From assembly GCA_900107185.1 (NCBI GenBank), contig FNPA01000012.1:56752-120751 (forward strand): DNA of 64,000 nucleotides, read 5' to 3'. The notes below the pieces were generated by a model. The model saw only the letters and a list, made by a program, of their open reading frames with translations. It was not told the DNA's origin and made no database searches. The translations under genes and the position numbers were made by a program. This document shows positions 15,583-22,691 of this stretch, one piece after another (the stretch's first letter is position 1; every line of letters starts with the position of its first letter). The DNA comes from Ruminococcaceae bacterium YAD3003. GTDB lineage: Bacteria > Bacillota > Clostridia > Saccharofermentanales > Saccharofermentanaceae.

Positions 15583-17124
15583 ATGGATATTCTATTTAGA
15601 GACGGACAAGATTCAAAATTTGTCCAGTTACCTGAAGAGACCTTTAAGGATATTGCTTTTCAGGAAGTTATTGATTTCATGACAGTTGACCAGGAAGACC
15701 GCGGTATTCTGAGAGATGTTATGACAATGATTCCTGTCGATGCTTCGGATATGATCTACAGACAGGAGATCATAAGAGATCTCATTTCAAATGACGATTT
15801 AAGAAATACTGTTAAGGGCTCGATCGATTCGATCAAGGTTCTCCAGTACTATGGAAACGGCGCGAAAAGAATGCACGACAGGGATAATTCTCTGGCGTCA
15901 CTTCTTGAGAGATTAAGAGAGATCAAGGTTTATGTTGAAGTAGTTGAATCACTTTATAATGCGCTGTCTAATAACGATATAAAATCCGAAGGCCTTATTG
16001 CCCTTCGCGACATGCTCGGGCAGATCGTTGAAGATGAGAAGTTCAAGAATGTTAAACCTGATATAGCCAAAATTACTGAAGATATGTCATCTGCAAAGGG
16101 TGCGGTAATCGGTGTTACGCTGACTTCTGATCTTGATATTGAGAATGTAACTGCGATTGAGTTCGTTGACTATAAACCCAGATCTACATACACGATCATG
16201 GACGTTGCAGTAGGATCTAAACTCAGAAATCCTTTTAATGACATTAAATATCAGGATCCTCTCCTGACTGCGATGACCCCTCATCTGAAAAAGCACCTCT
16301 GGAAACATTTTGGCGAGATAAAACGCCTTATCATTAAGCATTCAAATTACGATACGAGACTGCTGACTTCGCTTCATAAGGGTTTTGTTTTTTATCTTAA
16401 TGCAGCAGGCCTTAGCAAAAAACTCGCATCTTCTGAATATGTTTTTAATTTCCCGGAAATCTCTTCTGACAAGAAACTTGAGATAAAGGGTTTATATAAT
16501 ATCCGTCTGGCGATTGCAGGAGAAAAAGAAATCGTTAAAAATGATTTTTCTTTTGCTGACAATGAGAAAATATTCGTTCTTACAGGTCCTAACAGAGGCG
16601 GTAAAACCATTCTTGAGCAGTCATTGGGTCTCATATCCGTGATGACTGCACTCGGTATGCCTGTTACTGCCGATAAATGTGATGGCATGCCTTTCAAGAG
16701 CATTCTTACACACTTCCCGATAGACGAGAATCTTACTATCAATTACGGAAGACTCGGTGAAGAGGCGGTTAGAATCAAGGAGATCGTAAAGGCGTCTGAC
16801 GATAACACCCTGATACTTTTCAACGAGACGTTCTCAACAACGTCTTCAGCCGATGCATTGTATCTTTGTAAAGACCTTTTGCATGTGCTTAAAGATAAAG
16901 GTTCTTACGTAATATTTAATACCCACATCCATGAACTTGCTGCATGCATTCCTGAGATGAATGGTTGGGATGGCAACGGCGAGATTGTCAGCATCGCCAT
17001 GGAGATTAAAGATAACAAGAATACCTTCAAGGTGGTAAAGAGCGCACCAGATACCAGTTCATATGCCAGAAATATTGCTGAGAAGTACGGCATTACATAC
17101 GAACAGATGAAAGAGATGGAATAA
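15583..17124 (+). CDS. MutS-like ATPase (short MutS family member)
   Basis: A 513-residue protein from ATG 15583 (GGGGAACAGG upstream); a TTG at 15559 is a weaker alternative. The C-terminal half is the MutS ABC-type ATPase: Walker A TGPNRGGKTILEQSLG, the TTSSADALYL signature-like segment, Walker B as LILFNETFS (with Asn-Glu in place of the usual Asp-Glu) and the switch His in FNTHIHELA. The N-terminal mismatch-recognition domain of MutS1 is absent, as is the Smr nuclease of MutS2. Short MutS-like proteins of this kind are of unknown role. The location, between rimM and trmD in a ribosome-maturation operon, is unusual and suggests an RNA- or ribosome-linked role. Confidence 0.85.
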   Translation: MDILFRDGQDSKFVQLPEETFKDIAFQEVIDFMTVDQEDRGILRDVMTMIPVDASDMIYRQEIIRDLISNDDLRNTVKGSIDSIKVLQYYGNGAKRMHDRDNSLASLLERLREIKVYVEVVESLYNALSNNDIKSEGLIALRDMLGQIVEDEKFKNVKPDIAKITEDMSSAKGAVIGVTLTSDLDIENVTAIEFVDYKPRSTYTIMDVAVGSKLRNPFNDIKYQDPLLTAMTPHLKKHLWKHFGEIKRLIIKHSNYDTRLLTSLHKGFVFYLNAAGLSKKLASSEYVFNFPEISSDKKLEIKGLYNIRLAIAGEKEIVKNDFSFADNEKIFVLTGPNRGGKTILEQSLGLISVMTALGMPVTADKCDGMPFKSILTHFPIDENLTINYGRLGEEAVRIKEIVKASDDNTLILFNETFSTTSSADALYLCKDLLHVLKDKGSYVIFNTHIHELAACIPEMNGWDGNGEIVSIAMEIKDNKNTFKVVKSAPDTSSYARNIAEKYGITYEQMKEME

Positions 17125-17131
17125 CAGCCTA

Positions 17132-17872
17132 ATGAATTTCTATGTTGCGACATTATTTCCTGAACAGGTGACATCGTATCTTAATACGAGTATTACCGGA
17201 CGCGGCATCGCGAAAGGAGCGATCTCATTGGAGTGCATTCAGATGAGAGATTATGCGCCCAATAACTATGGCCGTGTAGACGACACTATCTACGGTGGCG
17301 GTACAGGTATGATGATCCGTCCCGAACCTGTTTACGGCGCATATGAGAAGGCTGTTGAACTCTGCGGAGGTAAGAAACCTCATACGGTATATATGTCGCC
17401 CAAAGGACAGGTTTTCAATCAGGCGAAGGCTCATGAGCTCGCTTCATACGAGAATCTGCTGATTATATGCGGTCACTATGAAGGTATAGATGCACGCGTT
17501 ATAAACGAGATATGCGACGAAGAGATTTCAATCGGCGATTATGTTTTGACAGGCGGTGAGACAGCAGCGATCGTTGTCATTGATGCAGTCGCAAGGCTGG
17601 TGCCGGGAGTGCTCCCCAATGAGGAGGCTTATACAAACGAATCTCATACTGACGGAATGCTCGAGGCACCCCAGTATACAAAGCCTCCGGTATGGCATGA
17701 TAAGTCAGTTCCAGAGATTCTCAAAAACGGTAATGATGCTGCAATTGCTGACTATAACCGTATCGCCGCGTTGGTCGACACATGGCATAACAGACCCGAT
17801 ATGCTTGATAAACTGGACATTTCCGAGAGTGATTGGGCAAAAATGCTTGCCTTTGAAAGAGGCATGTGCTAA
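17132..17872 (+). CDS. trmD: tRNA (guanine37-N1)-methyltransferase TrmD
   Basis: A 246-residue SPOUT-fold methyltransferase of normal length. It starts [13 protein letters not shown] and shows [18 protein letters not shown], then the knot region [16 protein letters not shown] and [16 protein letters not shown], which bind S-adenosylmethionine. The C-terminal part has [14 protein letters not shown] sequence ([13 protein letters not shown]). It methylates G37 of tRNAs with a G36 anticodon and keeps the reading frame. It lies 7 bp after the MutS-like gene and is followed by rplS. Confidence 0.97.
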   Translation: MNFYVATLFPEQVTSYLNTSITGRGIAKGAISLECIQMRDYAPNNYGRVDDTIYGGGTGMMIRPEPVYGAYEKAVELCGGKKPHTVYMSPKGQVFNQAKAHELASYENLLIICGHYEGIDARVINEICDEEISIGDYVLTGGETAAIVVIDAVARLVPGVLPNEEAYTNESHTDGMLEAPQYTKPPVWHDKSVPEILKNGNDAAIADYNRIAALVDTWHNRPDMLDKLDISESDWAKMLAFERGMC

Positions 17873-17949
17873 AATTCTCGGGTTATCAGGGTGGTCCTCT
17901 GCCATTATCCAGGCAAGAACATCTGCAGGAAAGAGAGGAAACATACAAT

Positions 17950-18291
17950 ATGGATTTAGTAAAAGTAGTCGAGAGCGAGAATATTCGCAATCAGTATCCT
18001 GATGTAGAAGTCGGTGACTTCGTTAAGGCTCACCTCCTTATCAAGGAAGGCGCAAAGGAGCGTATTCAGGTTTTCGAAGGCTATGTCATCGCAAGAAAAG
18101 GCCAGGGCCTTTCAGAGACAATTACAATTCGTCGTGTATCTTATGGTATCGGCGTTGAGAGAATTCTCCCTGTTAACTCACCCAAGATCGATCACATCGA
18201 TGTTATTCGTAAGGGTAAGATCAGAAGAGCAAAGCTCTATTATCTCCGCGATCGTCAGGGCAAGGCTGCAAAGATCACACAGAAGATCTAA
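17950..18291 (+). CDS. rplS: 50S ribosomal protein L19
   Basis: A 113-residue protein starting at ATG 17950 ([13 protein letters not shown]), with GAGAGGAAAC upstream; the frame is open further 5' without a good start. Typical L19 stretches include [27 protein letters not shown] and [19 protein letters not shown]19 lies at the 30S-50S interface. It is the last gene of the operon, and a terminator starts 21 bp after the stop. Confidence 0.97.
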   Translation: MDLVKVVESENIRNQYPDVEVGDFVKAHLLIKEGAKERIQVFEGYVIARKGQGLSETITIRRVSYGIGVERILPVNSPKIDHIDVIRKGKIRRAKLYYLRDRQGKAAKITQKI

Positions 18292-18312
18292 TCGCAATCT
18301 TAATTCGATTTC

Positions 18313-18342
18313 AAGAGGTGCTCATTTCGGGCACCTCTTTTG
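18313..18342 (+). terminator. Terminator of the ffh-rplS operon
   Basis: AAGAGGTGC (18313-18321) pairs with GCACCTCTT (18331-18339) across a 9-nt loop and is followed by a T-rich tract. Confidence 0.88.
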
Positions 18343-18366
18343 TTTTGTGTGGAAGTTGAGTTGCTT

Positions 18367-18617
18367 TACCCACTTAACTTCAAAATTCTGAACTTTAGTG
18401 GGTGAAAACATATGGTATTTCGAGTAGAGATACCCACTAATCAGTTGAAAAATAGAGTTTAGTGGGTAATATGATGCTTAAAGAAATGTTATATGGTGTC
18501 ACCAATACCCACTAATCTATATATATTCATGCTTTAGTGGGTAAAATACAGATTTGAGTAATGGCTTTCCTAAATATATTATCCACTAAAAATGTATTTT
18601 CTTGTGTTTAGTGGGTA
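18367..18617. repeat. Four regularly built 38-bp inverted-repeat units (TACCCACTAA / TTTAGTGGGTA)
   Basis: The 320-bp gap between rplS and ylqF holds no gene. It holds eight copies of one 11-bp arm in strictly alternating orientation: left arms at 18367, 18431, 18506 and 18580, right arms at 18394, 18458, 18533 and 18607. In every unit the two arm starts are exactly 27 bp apart, so each unit is exactly 38 bp (18367-18404, 18431-18468, 18506-18543, 18580-18617). The 16-nt centres are AT-rich and unrelated. Spacers between units are 26, 37 and 36 bp. The last right arm lies where a -35 of ylqF would be. The units could be RNA hairpins or paired protein sites; which is not known. Confidence 0.9.
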
Positions 18618-18665
18618 TGAGACTATTGTGATAAAATCTGTAAGAAGATTTTTCTAGGAGTCCTT

Positions 18666-19565
18666 ATGGCAGAGAAAAAGAATGACATCAACTGGTTTCC
18701 TGGGCACATGCGTAAGGCCCTTAATGAGACGGGCGAGAGACTGAAGCTCGTTGATCTTGTTTACGAGACATGTGATGCGAGAATCCCTTTCTCGAGCCGC
18801 AATCCGGAACTCGATAAGATAATCGGAGACAAGCCCAGGATCGTAATCCTGAATAAGGCTGACCTCGCTGACCCTTCGAAAACACCCCTTTGGATAAAGA
18901 GCCTCGAGGCAGAGAAGACACGTTCATGTGCGCTCGAGAGTACGAATAAAAAGGGCTTTGACAAGCTGAACCAGATTACTATGGAACTCATGAAGGATAA
19001 GCTCGAGAAGGCCGCTGAGAAGGGCAGGACCGGACGACCCGTCAGAGTCATGGTTGTCGGTGCACCTAATACCGGTAAGTCCACCATCATTAACGCTCTA
19101 GCCGGAAGAAAAGCCGCTGTTACGGGCGACAAACCTGGTGTTACCAAAGAATTTAAGTGGATCATGACCGGCGGCAGATTGGAACTCATGGATATGGCAG
19201 GCGTTTTGTGGCCGAGAATCGCCAATGCAAAGAGCGGTATATGTCTTACTGCTTTGGGTTCTGTAAAAGAAGAAGTTACCGATGTCGTTAAGGTTGCTTA
19301 TGAGACTTTGAAGATTATGTACGATATTTATCCTGAACTTCTTAAGGCCCGTTATGGTGTTGATATGGAGATTCAGGCCGAACAAGACGAGGATTATTTC
19401 CAGGATCCGTTCTACGATATCTTCCTTGCTATGGCAAAGAAGAGAGGCTGCATCTTAAGCGGCGGAAGGATCGACGAAGAGCGATTTGCCAGGCTCTTTT
19501 TGAACGATCTCAGAGAGGGAAGGACCGGGAGGATCACGTTAGAAATGCCTGAAGATTTTAAGTGA
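18666..19565 (+). CDS. ylqF: Ribosome biogenesis GTPase RbgA (YlqF)
   Basis: A 299-residue circularly permuted GTPase. The motif order is G4 (ILNKADLADP), G1 (GAPNTGKSTIINAL), G3-like (DMAG), typical of the YlqF/YawG family. The N-terminus INWFPGHMRKALNET is diagnostic. RbgA acts late in 50S assembly. It starts at ATG 18666 behind CTAGGAG and is followed 8 bp later by rnhB, the same pair order as in Bacillus. Its upstream region is the repeat array described at 18367-18617. Confidence 0.96.
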   Translation: MAEKKNDINWFPGHMRKALNETGERLKLVDLVYETCDARIPFSSRNPELDKIIGDKPRIVILNKADLADPSKTPLWIKSLEAEKTRSCALESTNKKGFDKLNQITMELMKDKLEKAAEKGRTGRPVRVMVVGAPNTGKSTIINALAGRKAAVTGDKPGVTKEFKWIMTGGRLELMDMAGVLWPRIANAKSGICLTALGSVKEEVTDVVKVAYETLKIMYDIYPELLKARYGVDMEIQAEQDEDYFQDPFYDIFLAMAKKRGCILSGGRIDEERFARLFLNDLREGRTGRITLEMPEDFK

Positions 19566-19573
19566 GGTAAAAC

Positions 19574-20218
19574 ATGCCCAAGCTTACTGCTGAACAGCTT
19601 ATCGCTAAATACGAAGCTATGTATGAATACGAGAACGACTGCTTTGCCAAAGGTTACAAGATGGTAGGCGGTATCGATGAAGCGGGCAGAGGGCCTCTTG
19701 CTGGCCCTGTGGTAGCAGCCTGCTGTATCCTTGATCCTAACGAAAAGATTCTCGGTCTGGATGACTCAAAGAAGCTGTCAGAGAAGAAGAGGGAAGAGCT
19801 CTTCGTGACAATAAAGGAGAAGGCTCTGGCATATGCTGTTTGTTCTTCCAGTCCTGAGGAGATCGATGAGATCAATATCCTCGAGGCAACCAAAAAGGCA
19901 ATGAGAAACTGCGTTAAGGAACTGGCTGCAAAAGGTCAGTCTCCTGATATTCTTCTTATCGACGCTGTTAATCTGTCAGGTACAGGCCTTGATGTCATTC
20001 CGATCATTAAGGGTGACGCTAAATCAGATTCCATCGCTGCGGCTTCTATCCTCGCGAAAGTAACCCGTGACCACATGATGATGGAATACGATGAACAGTA
20101 TCCCGGCTACGGCTTTGCAAAACACAAGGGCTACGGCACCAAGGACCACTATGCCGCTATCCGCGAGAAAGGAATGACACCTATACATAGAAGGTCATTC
20201 CTGAAGGTAATACATTAA
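19574..20218 (+). CDS. rnhB: Ribonuclease HII
   Basis: A 214-residue RNase HII. The catalytic acidic residues are visible in GGIDEAGRGPLAGPVVAA (Asp-Glu), in LLIDAV (Asp), and in the DHMMMEYDEQYPGYGFAKHKGYGT region (about 168-191), with the conserved YGF-x-KHKGYGT. It removes ribonucleotides from RNA-DNA hybrids in the cytoplasm. GAGG precedes the start. It forms a two-gene unit with ylqF. Confidence 0.97.
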   Translation: MPKLTAEQLIAKYEAMYEYENDCFAKGYKMVGGIDEAGRGPLAGPVVAACCILDPNEKILGLDDSKKLSEKKREELFVTIKEKALAYAVCSSSPEEIDEINILEATKKAMRNCVKELAAKGQSPDILLIDAVNLSGTGLDVIPIIKGDAKSDSIAAASILAKVTRDHMMMEYDEQYPGYGFAKHKGYGTKDHYAAIREKGMTPIHRRSFLKVIH

Positions 20219-20236
20219 GTGCTCACGCTATGATTA

Positions 20237-20320
20237 TGCTCAATATTATTGAGCGAGTGCTTCTGCACAAGTGAACGAAGTGAACGCGGAAGCCCCGCAC
20301 TCGCGAAATAATATTAAGCA
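20237..20320. repeat. 84-bp imperfect hairpin element after rnhB
   Basis: The 24-nt arm at 20237-20260 and the arm at 20297-20320 are near-exact inverted copies (20 of 24 positions), and the stem continues inward as GCTTCTGC against GCGGAAGC. The loop holds the direct repeat GTGAAC-GAA-GTGAAC. It could be a strong terminator for rnhB or a small palindromic mobile element; no transposase is present. Confidence 0.65.
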
Positions 20321-20325
20321 GACTA

Positions 20326-20354
20326 TTGACTTTGAGGCAAAACTAAATTATTAT
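20326..20354 (+). promoter_or_regulatory. Promoter of infC-rpmI-rplT
   Basis: -35 TTGACT (20326-20331), 17-bp spacer, -10 TATTAT (20349-20354). A leader of about 185 nt follows before infC. Confidence 0.8.
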
Positions 20355-20361
20355 ATCGCTC

Positions 20362-20508
20362 GTGAAAGAAGAACGTCCGTTTCTCACCTTAAGCGGCTTA
20401 GGCTTGTGAAGAGGTCATAACATAGATAATTAACCTTATATATAGAGGGGTTGCTCGCTTAGGGCAGGGTTGTTATGAGAGAACGGATTTTATCCGTTCT
20501 TTTTTTAT
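20362..20508 (+). promoter_or_regulatory. infC-rpmI-rplT leader with attenuator (probable L20 leader)
   Basis: A structured leader lies between the promoter and infC and ends in an intrinsic terminator: AGAACGGAT (20480-20488), ATCCGTTCT (20492-20500), then a T run. Upstream, GTCCGTTT (20375-20382) can pair with the AACGGA of the terminator stem, giving a plausible antiterminator. In Bacillota L20 binds such leaders and shuts off its own operon. That this is the known L20-leader class is an inference from position and layout. Confidence 0.6.
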
Positions 20509-20545
20509 GCAGGTTATTTAGTTCTTAAATAAGGAGGTGGCTACC

Positions 20546-21070
20546 ATCGCTAAGACCAATGACACTCAGATGATTAACGGAGCTATCAAGTTCCCTCAGG
20601 TTCGTCTTATTGACGCAGAAGGACAGATGGTTGGCGTTGTTTCAATCGAAGAAGCGCTCAAGAGTGCTGAAGATGCTGAATTAGATCTCGTCTGCATTTC
20701 ACCTAATCCAGATAATCCGGTTTGCAGAGTAATGGATTACAACAAGTTCCTTTTCGAAAAGAGCAAGAGAGAGAAGGAAGCAAAGAAGAAGCAGAAAGAG
20801 ACTGAACTTAAGGAAGTCGGATTGAAGCTTACAACAGATGTTCACGACGTTGAAGTTAAGCGCAAGATGGTTGTTAAGTTCCTTTCAGCGGGAGACAGAG
20901 TCAAGGTTAACATCAGGTTCAGAGGCCGTGAGATGGCGTTCCAGAACAAGGGTTACGAAGTAATGAACAGTTTTGCTGAGAGCGTAACCGAATATGGATC
21001 AGTAGACAGACCGCCGAAGATAGAAGGCAGGAACATGGTAATGTACCTGTCACCGGCAAAGAAAAAATAA
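20546..21070 (+). CDS. infC: Translation initiation factor IF-3, apparent AUC start
   Basis: A 174-residue IF-3. The N-domain has INGAIKFPQVRLIDAEGQ and LDLVCISPNPDNPVCRVMDY; the C-domain has LKLTTDVHDVEVKRKMVVKFL (positions about 97-117; key part DVHDVEVKRK) and VKVNIRFRGREM. The strong AAGGAGG (20531-20537) overlaps a GTG at 20537, which therefore cannot be the start it serves. Eight bases downstream is ATC at 20546, in frame. The next ATG (20570) has no ribosome binding site. infC is the classic gene with a rare AUU/AUC-type start, which lets IF-3 repress itself. Confidence 0.93.
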   Translation: MAKTNDTQMINGAIKFPQVRLIDAEGQMVGVVSIEEALKSAEDAELDLVCISPNPDNPVCRVMDYNKFLFEKSKREKEAKKKQKETELKEVGLKLTTDVHDVEVKRKMVVKFLSAGDRVKVNIRFRGREMAFQNKGYEVMNSFAESVTEYGSVDRPPKIEGRNMVMYLSPAKKK

Positions 21071-21087
21071 TTTAGGAGGATAGAAAT

Positions 21088-21285
21088 ATGCCCAAGCAGA
21101 AAACACACACTTCTTCAAAGAAGAGATTTAAGGTTACCGGTACAGGTAAGGTTCTCCATAAGCAGGCTTTCAGAAGCCACATCTTAAGCAAGAGACCTAC
21201 AAAGAGAATGAGACACCTCAGACACAACCAGGTATGCTCAGATCAGAATGCAAGAATCATCAAGAAGATGATTCCTTACGCTTAA
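21088..21285 (+). CDS. rpmI: 50S ribosomal protein L35
   Basis: A 65-residue basic protein starting MPKQKTHTSSKKRFKVTGTG, with KRMRHLRHNQVCSDQNAR near the C-terminus, matching L35. TAGGAGG precedes the start. Standard infC-rpmI-rplT order; likely controlled by the leader attenuator. Confidence 0.96.
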   Translation: MPKQKTHTSSKKRFKVTGTGKVLHKQAFRSHILSKRPTKRMRHLRHNQVCSDQNARIIKKMIPYA

Positions 21286-21312
21286 GGCTTAGAGAATTAG
21301 GAGGACAAGACA

Positions 21313-21666
21313 ATGTCAAGAGTTAAAAGAGGAATCCGCACAAGAGCGCGTCATCATAAGATTTTAAAGGCAGCAAAGGGTTACTGGGGTCACAAGAGCA
21401 AGCTTTTCAAGGTTGCTAACCAGCAGGTTCTCAAGTCTGGTAACTATGCTTACAGAGACAGAAGAAACAAGAAGAGAGAGTTCAGAAGACTCTGGATCGT
21501 TCGTATCAACGCTGCTTGCCGTTTGAACGACATCAACTACTCCAGATTCATGAATGGCCTTAAGAAGGCTGGTATCGAGCTCGATCGTAAGATCCTTTCT
21601 GATATCGCTGTTACAGATGCAGCAGGTTTTGCTTCTCTCGTTGAGAAGGCAAAGGCAGCTCTCTGA
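21313..21666 (+). CDS. rplT: 50S ribosomal protein L20
   Basis: A 117-residue protein of normal length. [29 protein letters not shown] at the N-terminus (key segment [15 protein letters not shown]) and [20 protein letters not shown] in the middle mark L20, which is needed early in 50S assembly. It is also the likely repressor acting on the operon leader. TTAGGAGG precedes the start. Confidence 0.97.
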   Translation: MSRVKRGIRTRARHHKILKAAKGYWGHKSKLFKVANQQVLKSGNYAYRDRRNKKREFRRLWIVRINAACRLNDINYSRFMNGLKKAGIELDRKILSDIAVTDAAGFASLVEKAKAAL

Positions 21667-21690
21667 TACAGAGTTAAATTGACTTTTCTA

Positions 21691-21723
21691 ACTGCGTGAG
21701 TTTTATGCTCACGCAGTTTTTAT
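21691..21723 (+). terminator. Terminator of infC-rpmI-rplT
   Basis: ACTGCGTGAG (21691-21700) pairs with CTCACGCAGT (21708-21717) across TTTTATG and is followed by a T run. Confidence 0.9.
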
Positions 21724-21739
21724 TTGTGCATGTCTAATC

Positions 21740-21748
21740 TGCTATAAT
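21740..21748 (+). promoter_or_regulatory. Extended -10 promoter of the RNA methyltransferase gene
   Basis: TGCTATAAT (TGNTATAAT) lies about 32 bp before the TTG start of the methyltransferase gene. No clear -35. Confidence 0.6.
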
Positions 21749-21779
21749 GATTTAGCAAATCGAAAGGAGATATCTTCAC

Positions 21780-22541
21780 TTGGTAATCACGAGCCGCGAC
21801 AATCCGAATGTTAAGCGTATCGCAAAGCTTACTAAAAGAGAGAACGCCAGATCTGAAGGCGTGGTTTTACTCGAAGGTACGAGGCTCTGTGAAGAAGCAC
21901 TTTCGAGTGGTCAGAAGGCGATAGAAGTTATTGTATCTGAAGACAGAATCTCTTGGGCAGAAGAGTTTACTCCTTATATCACCCCTCTGGTTCTGAGCAA
22001 GAACGTTTTTGCGAAGATATCACAGACCGTTAATCCGCAGGGCGTTGCGATCGTTATCAGAGAACCGGAGTTAGCTTCTGATATTCCTTCCAATGGCAGA
22101 GCTGTTTATGTTGTTCTAGAGAACACACAGGATCCGGGAAATCTCGGAACGATAATCAGAATGGCTGACGCGTTCGGTCTTACCGCTGTAATCGTGAGCC
22201 CCACAACATGCGACCCTTATAACGATAAAGTCATCAGGGCAACGATGGGATCTGTCTGGCATATTCCTATCGTCAGAAAGACTATGGATGAGTGTTTTGA
22301 TTTCTTCTCGAAAACAAATACCGAAACGCTCGCCATGCACCTTAAAGGTGAAGAACTGGGCACAGGCGATCTGAAGCTCCCATGTGCTTATTTTATCGGC
22401 AATGAAGGCGACGGTTTAACTGATGAGACTACTGCAAAATGCAGTAAACTCGTTAAGATTCCGATGAAGGGAAAAGCAGAGTCTCTTAACGCTGCCGTGG
22501 CCGCTTCTGTAATCGGTTACGAGCTCTCGAAGCTGATTTAA
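21780..22541 (+). CDS. TrmH/SpoU family RNA 2'-O-methyltransferase
   Basis: A 253-residue protein with TTG start behind AAAGGAGAT. An N-terminal substrate-binding domain (ITSRDNPNVKRIAKL, then LEGTRLCEEAL) is followed by the SpoU knot domain: YVVLENTQDPGNLGTIIRMAD (key part QDPGNLGTIIR), YFIGNEGDGLTDE and IPMKGKAESLNAAVAASV. It methylates a ribose 2'-OH on rRNA or tRNA with S-adenosylmethionine. Such genes often follow rplT in Bacillota. The target nucleotide cannot be told from sequence. Confidence 0.94.
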   Translation: MVITSRDNPNVKRIAKLTKRENARSEGVVLLEGTRLCEEALSSGQKAIEVIVSEDRISWAEEFTPYITPLVLSKNVFAKISQTVNPQGVAIVIREPELASDIPSNGRAVYVVLENTQDPGNLGTIIRMADAFGLTAVIVSPTTCDPYNDKVIRATMGSVWHIPIVRKTMDECFDFFSKTNTETLAMHLKGEELGTGDLKLPCAYFIGNEGDGLTDETTAKCSKLVKIPMKGKAESLNAAVAASVIGYELSKLI

Positions 22542-22691
22542 GGTTTTCTTATAACTAATTTGACAATTAAACCCCTTATAAGCACATAATTCTTTGGAGA
22601 GCGCGAGAGATACAGGACTTATGAAAAGTTCTATAATATCTGTTATTATTATCACGCTGTAAGCAATTACTGACAGGAAGACAGACGGACC

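Noticed and set aside
18367..18617. CRISPR array
   Set aside because: The repeated arm is only 11 bp, alternates in orientation, and spacer lengths differ. No cas genes are nearby.
20537..20545. GTG start of infC
   Set aside because: The Shine-Dalgarno AAGGAGG overlaps this codon, so a ribosome could not use both. The AUC 9 bp downstream has proper spacing.
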